From Leptospira langatensis (lineage in GTDB: Bacteria; Spirochaetota; Leptospiria; Leptospirales; Leptospiraceae): a stretch of DNA of 64,000 bases. The position numbers and the translations under genes were made by a program. Location: NCBI RefSeq assembly GCF_004770615.1, contig NZ_RQER01000005.1:124001-188000 (forward strand), given 5' to 3'. The notes beneath the pieces were generated by a model. The model made no database searches and had not been told where the DNA came from. It was given only the letters and a program-made list of their open reading frames with translations. Shown in pieces: positions 26,066 through 33,922 of this stretch. How positions within the stretch are numbered: position 1 is the first letter of the stretch; each line of letters starts with the position of its first letter.

Positions 26066-26338
26066 TTAGCGTCTTCCGCCGCCGCCGTTACCTCTTGGTT
26101 TGAAAGTCTGAGGCTTAGCGATATCGATATTCAAAGTTCTTCCTTTGAAATCGGTTCCGTTCAGGCTATTCTTAGCGTTATTAGCCTGTTCCTCATTTGC
26201 CATTTCTACGAAACCAAATCCCTTCCCTTCGATAATTTTCGCGTAAGAGACTTCTCCGTAATTTGAGAACAATTCAGTGATCTCGTTTTGACCAACTGAG
26301 TAATTAAGATTTCCAACAAAAAGTTTGCGATTCTGCAT
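26066..26338 (-). CDS. RRM RNA-binding protein
   Basis: A 90-residue single-RRM protein. The RNP2 motif KLFVGNLNY and the RNP1 motif KGFGFVEM are both intact, and the tail is GNGGGGRR, as in the glycine-rich RNA-binding proteins of cyanobacteria and spirochaetes. It should bind single-stranded RNA and may act in cold or stress adaptation. A longer frame begins with TTG at 26353, but the ATG at 26338 has a well-placed GAGGAAAGC, so I prefer it. The gene is alone on its strand, with about 280 bases upstream, suggesting its own promoter and a long leader. Confidence 0.9.
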   Translation of the reverse strand: MQNRKLFVGNLNYSVGQNEITELFSNYGEVSYAKIIEGKGFGFVEMANEEQANNAKNSLNGTDFKGRTLNIDIAKPQTFKPRGNGGGGRR

Positions 26339-26621
26339 GCTTTCCTCGAACAAAAATTTTAGGTAGCTAAAGACTTCGCAAGGGAACTCAATTCGCCTTC
26401 CAAAAAGACCATTTACTCTCTATAGAACGCGGGGATTGATTTGAACGACCGATAAATCCGGGAGAGAGTTTAAAACCCTACTTAGGATCTAGGCGGCAAG
26501 AACTATAACACGTGCGGATTTCTGAACAGCGGACCTACAATAAAGCCAATGTAAATCCTTTTCAGGAAGAATCAAGTCTAAGAAATTTTTTGCTCTTCCT
26601 TTCTCCAAAAAATATCAGGAT

Positions 26622-27863
26622 CTACCATACGACGTAACGCAGAGGCTTGGAGATTAGGGCTAATTTGATCAAAAATCCGGCAAGTACGATCGCGACCAAG
26701 TACCAGTATGGATTGGCTGTTAGACTCTCGTCTTCTCTTTGCCAGAGGATTAGGAGAGGAACGCTGATTGTAAACATCCTGGAAACGTTCTCGTATGTAG
26801 CCCAATATAGGACATAGCCTCCCGCAAACACCGTCAACATAGTAATCCCGAATCCAATCCGGAAGGCCAGTCCTTGTCTCCAATTCCCTTGGAAAACAAG
26901 AAAGGTCCCATAGAGCAAGAGCAGAAGCAGAGGAAAACGGGAGAATTTCTTGGCGAGCCCAACCAATCCCTGGCCTCCCCCGCCGATTGCCTGTTGGAGT
27001 TCCGACAAGTATCCGAGTATGCCGGCAAGGGGGTCGAAAAAGTTCCCCAGGGATCCTGGGGTCCATTCTGGGAATTGGGTTCTCAAATATAAACTCCAGC
27101 AAACCGGAAGAAGTAAGGAAGAAAGCACCCATAGGCTCTTTTTATAGTCTCTTTGATAAAGGGTCTCTATACCAAGGGGGAATAATAGGAAAACGGCCTG
27201 TTCCTTCGTTAGAATGGCGAGTCCTCCGAAGATCGAAAAAGCGAGGAACTTCTTCTTTTCGTAGGACCAATAGGAGAGAAGAATAAGGCCCATCATTATC
27301 GTGTCGGAAACCAAAAGTATATAACTTCCCAGGGCAAAAGGAGAAAGAAGATAGATCGCACTTAGGTATTCTTTCCCTTCCGGCAAAATATTCCGAAGGG
27401 CAAGATACGAAAGATAGAATAGGCCTAGATTCAATATGTACATCCCGAAAATGGTTCCCTGCTGCCCGAACCAACCGAAGGGCGAAACCAAAAGAGGGTA
27501 TCCGATCCTAGGAGCTCGAAAGCTTGTCTCGAATCCCTTGGGCCAGTTCAAACTCCATTCGGATAACATTCTGGAATAATAATAGAAGATCTGACCGTCG
27601 TATCCAGCGCCTAGATTTCCTTCTTCCCCCAAGAACACGATGGCTCCTTTAGGAGTTTCTTCCGCGTTCTGGTCCGCAAATTCCTTTCCGAAATTGATCT
27701 GGGAACTAGGACGAAATTCATACTTCTTCCAAACAAAGTAAGAGGAGATCGAGTAGAGAAGGATAAATACGAGAGTCGTATTCCTTCTAGACCCGAAGAT
27801 CCTTGCGGCATTCGCTCTCAGATCCTTTTCGATCGTACGTATGGTTTGGAAGAAGGTAGGCAT
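26622..27863 (-). CDS. Multi-membrane cell-surface glycopolymer protein (glycosyltransferase-like)
   Basis: A polytopic inner-membrane protein of about 413 residues with around 10 helices. The periplasmic stretch GAGYDGQIFYYYS near residue 85 is the hallmark of a family linked to cell-surface glycopolymer formation, related in fold to GT-C mannosyltransferases. The ATG at 27863 immediately follows the stop of the upstream SGNH gene (TAA-A-ATG). A longer frame from 27902 would overlap that gene and is less likely. It is the last gene of a three-gene unit led by a Fur-family regulator. The sugar and acceptor are unknown. Confidence 0.75.
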   Translation of the reverse strand: MPTFFQTIRTIEKDLRANAARIFGSRRNTTLVFILLYSISSYFVWKKYEFRPSSQINFGKEFADQNAEETPKGAIVFLGEEGNLGAGYDGQIFYYYSRMLSEWSLNWPKGFETSFRAPRIGYPLLVSPFGWFGQQGTIFGMYILNLGLFYLSYLALRNILPEGKEYLSAIYLLSPFALGSYILLVSDTIMMGLILLSYWSYEKKKFLAFSIFGGLAILTKEQAVFLLFPLGIETLYQRDYKKSLWVLSSLLLPVCWSLYLRTQFPEWTPGSLGNFFDPLAGILGYLSELQQAIGGGGQGLVGLAKKFSRFPLLLLLLYGTFLVFQGNWRQGLAFRIGFGITMLTVFAGGYVLYWATYENVSRMFTISVPLLILWQREDESLTANPYWYLVAIVLAGFLIKLALISKPLRYVVW

Positions 27864-27864
27864 T

Positions 27865-29454
27865 TTATTTTTTGTCCAAGGATTCCCGGATCCATCTTGC
27901 AAACAGATCAGAGGATCTTTCGGAAGCCATATAGGTCAAATGATGTGGATCCAAAAAAGAGTTCTGGTTCGGAAATTCAGCGACTGCATTCTTAAAGGAA
28001 TAATCCGCCGCTCCTAAGGTTTCTAAAAACTGAATATAACCGGAATACCAAGGACTATTCTCATACACTTTTCTCTCAAATGGGTTCTCGGGAGAATTGA
28101 CGATCACAACTTTGATCCCTTTGGACCCTAAGTATTCTATTCCCTTTTTCAGATACTCCAGCTCGGACCAGGCAAAGAATCTTGGAGAAGCGGCTAACTT
28201 GATTTTCGCCATCCGCAATGTAACCAAACGGGACATCTTTGCTCCCGATTTAAAAGCATACACTCTTTCCTGATAGTCTTTGGAATACGTTTCTTCGTCC
28301 ATATTAAAAAGTCTAGAATCGTCTAAGCCTAGGATCCTAATATAGGAAATATCCTTTTGGATCTCTCTTCTACAGAAATTCCGTGAGAGACGGATCCCAT
28401 ACGTTTCTTCTAATCCGAATAATCTCGCATCTACCTGGGAAGAGGAGATCTTCTTGTCGGTAGAGAATTTTAAAGGTACTGTCTTTTGGTCCTTGGAAAA
28501 TTCCAAACGGATCATATGCCATCCGGATGTAGGGAAGGTTTGGTCGAATAGGACCTTATCCCCTTCTCCCCGGATCTTTAGATTTGCTCCCTTCTCTTGG
28601 AAGAATACGCTTTCTTGAAAAACTCCTTTGTTCAACTCGCAATTGATTTCGAATTCAGGCTTTGCCCATCCTCTTAAATAGATCCCTTCTTTCGGAAGAA
28701 TGCCAGTATAGTAATGATAAGATCTTCCGCTTCGGAGATGGTTCTCTATCCAGATATCGAAAGGGTCATACATAAAACTGCGATATCGGACCACTAGGAA
28801 AAGAGATCTGGACAGAAGGGATAAAAAGGAGGATTTCCCCAACCGGATCACATCTGAATATCTCTCTTTCAGATACTCCCAAGGATAAATGCTTCGGTTT
28901 TGGTGTCTGGTTTTTACCTCCATTTCCGTAAGGGCATTTTCATCGTACTGGATCTTTTGCAGGTCGAGAACGGACTCGTCCTGGTACATAATATTTTTCT
29001 CATATTGTTGGAGCCTAGCCTCTGCCTCCTTTTCGGAGATGAGAAAATCCAGTTGCAGATCGGCAGGATTTAAGACGTAGAAGACCAATTTAGGATTTTT
29101 AGAGGCAATATCTTCCCGATAGAAATAGAAATCGGAAGGAGTCATTGCCGGATGGGCATAAAATTCCGCCCGAATAGGCAAGGAATCCTTCCGGAAGCTT
29201 TGATTCATCCGTTCCGGAAGAACGGAATACAGCGCGACGCTGCTTCCAACTACCAGAACCCCTTCTTCGTTTGAGGAAAATTCGATCCTTCTTCTCTTCT
29301 CTAAGAAGTTAAACCAGGGAGACGTATCCCATTCCTGTTCATTCGGGAATCCGAATAGCACCTGATCCAAAAGGAATCGATCCAGGACGGCAAATGCCGC
29401 GAATAATATTAGAGTTATATAAAGTATCTTGATTTTTATGGGAGTGTTTTTCAT
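27865..29454 (-). CDS. SGNH-like membrane-anchored protein (DUF1574 type)
   Basis: A 529-residue protein with one N-terminal membrane helix (about residues 5-30) and a large periplasmic part. VVGSSVALYS near residue 75 fits a nucleophile-elbow GxS, and DPHHLTYMAS close to the C-terminus gives an Asp-His pair, so an SGNH/GDSL-type hydrolase or acyl-acceptor fold is likely. A middle region of about 150 residues is beta-rich. The ATG at 29454 overlaps the stop of the Fur gene (ATGA); a longer frame reaches 29478. Two related proteins follow MBOAT genes 13-16 kb downstream. Its role is probably modification of the polymer made with the neighbouring membrane protein. Confidence 0.7.
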   Translation of the reverse strand: MKNTPIKIKILYITLILFAAFAVLDRFLLDQVLFGFPNEQEWDTSPWFNFLEKRRRIEFSSNEEGVLVVGSSVALYSVLPERMNQSFRKDSLPIRAEFYAHPAMTPSDFYFYREDIASKNPKLVFYVLNPADLQLDFLISEKEAEARLQQYEKNIMYQDESVLDLQKIQYDENALTEMEVKTRHQNRSIYPWEYLKERYSDVIRLGKSSFLSLLSRSLFLVVRYRSFMYDPFDIWIENHLRSGRSYHYYTGILPKEGIYLRGWAKPEFEINCELNKGVFQESVFFQEKGANLKIRGEGDKVLFDQTFPTSGWHMIRLEFSKDQKTVPLKFSTDKKISSSQVDARLFGLEETYGIRLSRNFCRREIQKDISYIRILGLDDSRLFNMDEETYSKDYQERVYAFKSGAKMSRLVTLRMAKIKLAASPRFFAWSELEYLKKGIEYLGSKGIKVVIVNSPENPFERKVYENSPWYSGYIQFLETLGAADYSFKNAVAEFPNQNSFLDPHHLTYMASERSSDLFARWIRESLDKK

Positions 29455-29846
29455 TTCTGTTGGTTGCATTCGGAACAAATGCCATAGAGGATAATTTCAT
29501 GAGAATCTAATGTGAATCCCTTAGGTAGATTCTCTAATGGGAAAGGACAGACCCCCACATCGAAAACACGATCGCAGATCTTGCAATGAAAATGGTGATG
29601 ATGTCCCAAATGACTGGTCTCAAAACGGGAAGATTCTCCAGGAAGTTGGATCTCATGGATCAAACCGGATTCCAGCAGATGATTGATCACTCTGTAGACT
29701 GTGGCTATCCCAATATTCTGAACGGATCTCTTGGAGATATCGTGGATTTCTTTTACGGAAAGAGGACCTTGCGCATCCTGAATGACTCTCAGGATCTCTC
29801 CTTTTTGTTTCGTATTTCGGGAGGCGGATTTTTTATCTTCTTCCAT
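29451..29846 (-). CDS. Fur-family metalloregulator
   Basis: A 131-residue ferric-uptake-regulator family protein. The winged-helix part contains LSVKEIHDISKRSVQNIGIATVYRVINHLLESGLI, followed by the His-rich metal site HLGHHHHFHC and two CxxC pairs (CKIC and CSEC) for structural zinc. The open frame extends to 30107, but the ATG at 29846 gives the usual Fur length. The extra upstream residues have no family similarity and would overlap the divergent gene's promoter region. It heads an operon with an SGNH protein and a glycopolymer protein, joined by stop/start overlaps. Whether it senses iron, peroxide, zinc or manganese cannot be decided here. Confidence 0.88.
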   Translation of the reverse strand: MEEDKKSASRNTKQKGEILRVIQDAQGPLSVKEIHDISKRSVQNIGIATVYRVINHLLESGLIHEIQLPGESSRFETSHLGHHHHFHCKICDRVFDVGVCPFPLENLPKGFTLDSHEIILYGICSECNQQK

Positions 29847-30015
29847 CAGGAATCCGAGCGGTTTAAAGAACCTTTTCCAAAGGCTCGTATTAGATCCTGC
29901 GCTAAGAACGAGGTCTATGTCAACCCCGATTAGTTCCTTAGAACTCTCGCAAGAATCAGAGGAGTCGAATGATTTTCTAGTTTTCCTTTCTTGGAATTCC
30001 ATTAGATTGGATCGT

Positions 30016-30720
30016 ATGAAGAAAGTATTTTCTCTTCTTCTGTTTTTTACTCTTTGTGCTCCTACGGAGTACCTGGTACAGATACGAAATCCTTCCGGAC
30101 ATATCATCGGCGAATATTACAAAGATACTCGTTGGTTGGGCTTAAAAGAAACTCCCAATTGGAAAGACCTCTCCTCTTTTTCTAGACTGGAAGTCCTGGA
30201 ATTCAATGCGGGAGACCTAAACTCTCTTCAGGATATTCCTGAGCTCCCTAGATTAAGATACATTCAACTCGACAGCGCAGAGATCAAAGATCTGAGCCCT
30301 CTGCGAAGGTTCCCTAAATTGGACAGCCTGATCTTGAATCGCACAGAGACAAACGATAAGATCATGCTTACCTATCCGAATTGGAATCAGTTGACTCGAT
30401 TGGAACTCGCTTATACGAACGTCTCTAACTTGAATTTTCTTGGTCCTGGTTGCAGCCTGCGTCATCTTCATTTGAAAGATACTAAGGTAAGCGATCTAGG
30501 TCCGCTTGCTAACTGTACCAAGTTGACAGAACTGTATCTGAGAGGAACGAAAGTAAAGGATCTGAGCCCTCTTTATGGGATCACAGGTTTGATCCATTTG
30601 CAGACTGCAGGAAGCGAAGTCTCAAACGAAGAGATCCGTAAGATCCGGACAGTTCTTCCCTATTTAAAGATCATGCCCGGATTGCGTAAGATCCTTGATT
30701 CGGAAACCGGTGCGGACTGA
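30016..30720 (+). CDS. Leucine-rich-repeat protein, exported
   Basis: A 234-residue protein. The frame extends up to 29782 but the ATG at 30016 gives a signal peptide (MKKVFSLLLFFTLC); the Cys at about 14 could be a lipidation site, though the residue before it (Leu) is atypical. Residues about 50-215 hold about six leucine-rich repeats of roughly 22 residues with the pattern L..L.L..T.V.DL.PL, close to SDS22-like repeats. Such repeats are protein-binding scaffolds. The gene is divergent from the Fur operon with a 169-base gap. It ends at TGA exactly where the opposite gene ends. Confidence 0.78.
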   Translation: MKKVFSLLLFFTLCAPTEYLVQIRNPSGHIIGEYYKDTRWLGLKETPNWKDLSSFSRLEVLEFNAGDLNSLQDIPELPRLRYIQLDSAEIKDLSPLRRFPKLDSLILNRTETNDKIMLTYPNWNQLTRLELAYTNVSNLNFLGPGCSLRHLHLKDTKVSDLGPLANCTKLTELYLRGTKVKDLSPLYGITGLIHLQTAGSEVSNEEIRKIRTVLPYLKIMPGLRKILDSETGAD

Positions 30721-31539
30721 TCATAAGGCCAGAGGCTTTGCATCTCCACTCGGATTTGTGTACAGAATAAAGTCCCCCGGAAACACTCCTTGTTTTTCGG
30801 TCTTGATCTCTCCTGTGGTTTCTACCGTTTGCAAGGATTTGAGATCTACTTTCTTTCCGTCCGACCTTTCCATATAAACGCTCGCCCCTCTTCTTACTCG
30901 AGACAGTCTCATTCCCCAGACACTAGTGATCAGAGAATCTACCTTGAGTACAATGGCGGCGATCTGAGAGGAGTTCCCGGATTTCGGTCGGACAAGTTTC
31001 AGCCCGTCTTCTTCGCCTTCGGGTCCTGGAACCAATCGCATCTCCCCGTTCCCGGATTTCCATATTAAGAATTCATAATGGTCGCATTCGTATGCCCGAG
31101 TAAGAGTCCAGCGATCTCCCGGGTTCTTACTTGTGAATATCCTACAAAGACGGGGCCTAAATCTAAGATAGTTCCCCGAAGGATCTACACTCAATTTTCC
31201 CTCGAAGCGGATCTCTTCCCAGTTCTTTGCCTCTGAAACGGTAAGCTGGCTGATGAACATTTCCTGTTTGGAGATGGAGTTATTCAGATATACTTGTCTA
31301 ACGTAGAAGCCTGTGGGGATCTTTTTGATCTCCGAAAAATATTCTCCGCTTTCTGGAAGGGATACGAAGGAAGGGATATTCGGACCTTGGGTGAGATTTC
31401 TTTCTAAGGGAGAAGGACGAAATCCGCAATTACATCCCAACGAAAAAAGAATGATATATCTCAAAAAATTGGAAAAAAATTTCCTGATCTCGGAAACCGT
31501 AAAGGTCAATGGTTCTTGCTCCTCTTGGACCACTCTCAA
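30721..31539 (-). CDS. Putative lipoprotein of unknown function
   Basis: I do not recognise a family. The frame begins with TTG at 31539; a TTG at 31509 preceded by GAGGAG is an equally good start and gives LTFTVSEIRKFFSNF before the hydrophobic segment. Residues about 25-36 end in LFSLGC, a plausible spirochaetal lipobox. The mature part is rich in beta-type sequence and basic residues. It converges with the LRR gene: the two stops form TGATCA with no base between them. It is divergent from the M30 lipoprotein protease by about 60 bases. Confidence 0.6.
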   Translation of the reverse strand: MRVVQEEQEPLTFTVSEIRKFFSNFLRYIILFSLGCNCGFRPSPLERNLTQGPNIPSFVSLPESGEYFSEIKKIPTGFYVRQVYLNNSISKQEMFISQLTVSEAKNWEEIRFEGKLSVDPSGNYLRFRPRLCRIFTSKNPGDRWTLTRAYECDHYEFLIWKSGNGEMRLVPGPEGEEDGLKLVRPKSGNSSQIAAIVLKVDSLITSVWGMRLSRVRRGASVYMERSDGKKVDLKSLQTVETTGEIKTEKQGVFPGDFILYTNPSGDAKPLAL

Positions 31540-31601
31540 GAATTGACGATAAAGAAAGGAATCATGCAGTAAAGCTAGTTTCCTTTTTTAAGAAGAAGAC
31601 C

Positions 31602-33200
31602 ATGAAAGTTTCTCTTCGAGAAAAGAATTCTGTTTTACTATCCCGACTTCGGACCATCGTTTATGTTCCGTTTGTCTGGCTTCTTCTTCTCTTGAACTGC
31701 GTTGCTTCAGGTTCTTTCGGATCTTCTCAAGACGATTCTAATCCGTCGCTCAGCGATATTCTTTCCTTTAGCAGAACGGGTCCCTCCTGTTCCGGCAATG
31801 GGAACTTTTGGGTCCGTAATCTAATCACAAACTCTTCTTCCTGTACTCATTTTACTAAAATGTCCTCAGGCCAATTCACGGATGTATACGGTTCTTCCGG
31901 CTTAGAAACCGCTTTAGATTATGGGAATGTCTCACAAGAATTCGATACCAAGATCTATCCTCGATTAGGGGACGCTTTCGGTTATTCGGAGGATATAGAT
32001 GGGGACGGGAAAGTAGCCATCCTAGTCACGGATATACAAGACGGAGCCCAGCCAGGCGGTTCCTTCGTAGCGGGTTTTTTCGATCCTGTGGATTTTTATC
32101 CGGACAATTCAGCGTACCCTGTAAGATCAAATTTTTCTAATATACTCTATATGGACGGAGTTCAATTGGTAGACCTCCGGAATACGGATATGCTCCAAGG
32201 TAAGCCGGATACCTTTCTTGCCACTGTGGCCCATGAATACCAGCATTTGATCCGATTCCAGTATGAGTCCAGGATCCTAGCCTCCGGCGGAGGTAGGGAT
32301 GAGACCTGGATCAACGAAGGAACAAGCGAAGTAGCGGCAGATATCGCCGGATATTCTCCTCAGATGAGCAGGATCAATTGTTATCGAGGGAGGACATCCG
32401 GTTCCTGTGCAAGAGGAGTGAACGGCTCGGCTATCTTTGGAACGGAGAATTTCAGTAGCCTAGTCGATTATGCATTCGCCTACTCCTTTATGAAATATTT
32501 ATATATGATCTCCGGCACGAGTACTACCAGCCGAAACTCGTATTTTAGGAATGGAGTCCAGGGCCCGAAAGGAAATCGAGCTTCCGATTCTATCGGCCTA
32601 TTCCATCTATTCCGTCTCACTTCTGAGGCGTATACAACCGCTCCTTCCGACGTGAAATCTATATTAGGAAATACGGATACTTCCGTTTTTCAAAAGATCT
32701 ATCCTAGCTTCGTTTGGTTGTCCTTGGGAGATGCTGTGCCGGATTATGCGCAGAGCGGAACGAACCAGGCAAGTGCGAACACATATTTGCAAAACATGAC
32801 TCGCATCATTCAGTATTTTCCTTTTCCTGCGGCGGGAACGGATGGGGATTTTTTGCGTAAACTATACGATCCTCAGAGACTTCCTGAAATTACTCCATTG
32901 AGCCAATTGGGTCCCGGACAGATCCAATTCGTAAAGGCAGATCGCTCCAACGCAAATGCGATCTATAGCTTGGTCTTACTGAAAAAAACCTGGGATACGA
33001 ATCTATATTCTTTACAGATCAGTACGGAAACAAAGAGATCGGGAGATGTTTCCGTTTCCTTAGGAATTGCGGAAGGAGATGAGGAAGGACAAGAAGCGAT
33101 CCATCTTCCGGATGCGAAAGAGCCACTCCCAGTCTGTCCTCATCAGTTCTTTAAATTGGCGAGAAGCCGCACGAAAGAAAAGATCTATCGTGCATTTTGA
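31602..33200 (+). CDS. M30/hyicolysin-like metalloprotease lipoprotein
   Basis: A 532-residue exported lipoprotein. Residues 1-32 are a signal with lipobox LLLLLNC (Cys33). The zinc motif HEYQH is at residues 211-215 in VATVAHEYQHLIRF, with the third Glu likely in ETWINEGTSEVAAD (about 234-239). Upstream, DIDGDGKVAILVTDIQDG and SFVAGFFDPVDF match the Peptidase M30 (hyicolysin) family of spirochaetes and staphylococci. It probably cleaves proteins at the cell surface. The ATG at 31602 has AAGAAGAAG before it; a longer frame from 31509 has no function. Its stop abuts the ybaB stop on the opposite strand (TGATCA). Confidence 0.83.
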   Translation: MKVSLREKNSVLLSRLRTIVYVPFVWLLLLLNCVASGSFGSSQDDSNPSLSDILSFSRTGPSCSGNGNFWVRNLITNSSSCTHFTKMSSGQFTDVYGSSGLETALDYGNVSQEFDTKIYPRLGDAFGYSEDIDGDGKVAILVTDIQDGAQPGGSFVAGFFDPVDFYPDNSAYPVRSNFSNILYMDGVQLVDLRNTDMLQGKPDTFLATVAHEYQHLIRFQYESRILASGGGRDETWINEGTSEVAADIAGYSPQMSRINCYRGRTSGSCARGVNGSAIFGTENFSSLVDYAFAYSFMKYLYMISGTSTTSRNSYFRNGVQGPKGNRASDSIGLFHLFRLTSEAYTTAPSDVKSILGNTDTSVFQKIYPSFVWLSLGDAVPDYAQSGTNQASANTYLQNMTRIIQYFPFPAAGTDGDFLRKLYDPQRLPEITPLSQLGPGQIQFVKADRSNANAIYSLVLLKKTWDTNLYSLQISTETKRSGDVSVSLGIAEGDEEGQEAIHLPDAKEPLPVCPHQFFKLARSRTKEKIYRAF

Positions 33201-33509
33201 TCAAGGCATTCCTGCGAGTAAGCCTTTGAATTCTCCCATTCTTTCTTCGGCAACTTTTTGGGCCGCTTCCATGGATTGGTTCACAGCCTGCTTAATGCTT
33301 TTCTGAAGAAGTTTCTTATCGTTCTTCGCTAATAATTCGTCTTCGATACGAATGTCTTGCACTACTTGTTTTCCATCCGTGATACAGGTAACCAGTTCGT
33401 TTTTGGATTTTCCCTCGAAGGAAAGAGCCTCTAGCTCCTTCTCCAAACGCTTCATTCTCACTCGCATTTGGTTCATTTGTTTTAGATTATCAAGACTTTT
33501 GCCGAACAT
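33201..33509 (-). CDS. ybaB: YbaB/EbfC nucleoid-associated protein
   Basis: A 102-residue DNA-binding protein of the YbaB/EbfC family. The N-terminus MFGKSLDNLKQMNQMRVRMKRLEKEL, the central ITDGKQVVQDIRIEDELL and the C-terminal QKVAEERMGEFKGLLAGMP match the family well. It forms dimers with tweezer-like helices and coats DNA or binds promoters. An extra ATG at 33512 exists, but the one at 33509 is better spaced from GGAG. In most bacteria ybaB sits between dnaX and recR; here it lies at the end of a minus-strand run with a Lon-like gene and queA, which is a different context. Confidence 0.92.
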   Translation of the reverse strand: MFGKSLDNLKQMNQMRVRMKRLEKELEALSFEGKSKNELVTCITDGKQVVQDIRIEDELLAKNDKKLLQKSIKQAVNQSMEAAQKVAEERMGEFKGLLAGMP

Positions 33510-33593
33510 CATCCTCTCCGGTCATATAACTAATGATACGATCTTGGATAGAATCGGAGACGCAAGAATAAAGCGCGAGAGAGTGACAAGGAA

Positions 33594-33830
33594 TTAAACG
33601 AAAGAAGGACCCGGTTCCACCGTTCTTTCCGGAAGATCTCGGATCTGTTCGGAAGAAGGTTCCCAGGAAAATTGGTCCGGCAGCAATTCGTCCAGGATCG
33701 GTTGATCGGTCAGAAATCCGTCTCGATCCGTTTTGAGAGGCGCAAGTCCCAATAGCAATACGAACCCTAGACTAGAAAGCAGGGTTACTAGAAGAGAGGA
33801 CTCTATATTGATGTTTGCCTTGGGCTTCAT
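33594..33830 (-). CDS. Small single-membrane-helix protein
   Basis: A 78-residue predicted membrane protein of unknown function. Residues about 12-30 (LLVTLLSSLGFVLLLGLAPL) are a membrane helix, and the rest is acidic (TDQPILDELLPDQFSWEPSSEQIRDLPE). AGAAGG precedes the ATG with no spacer, so the start is not well supported. It lies between the Lon-like gene and ybaB on the same strand and may be cotranscribed. Its coding nature is inferred from frame, position and sensible composition. Confidence 0.45.
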   Translation of the reverse strand: MKPKANINIESSLLVTLLSSLGFVLLLGLAPLKTDRDGFLTDQPILDELLPDQFSWEPSSEQIRDLPERTVEPGPSFV

Positions 33831-33922
33831 CCTTCTAGAGTATCGGTTGTTTTGGGGGAGTCTGATTAGAGGATTTCTGAGGAAAATCCAGTTCGGAGGA
33901 GGTTTTCGAGCGGGAAACCGAC

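Noticed and set aside
26354..26500. A minus-strand stretch with a GGTCGTTCAAATC-like sequence, similar to a tRNA T-arm
   Set aside because: The arms do not pair into a T-stem and no acceptor or anticodon stem could be found at the right distances.
29847..30107. N-terminal extension of the Fur-family protein up to 30107
   Set aside because: The additional residues have no family similarity and would cover the divergent gene's start region; ATG 29846 gives the usual Fur length.
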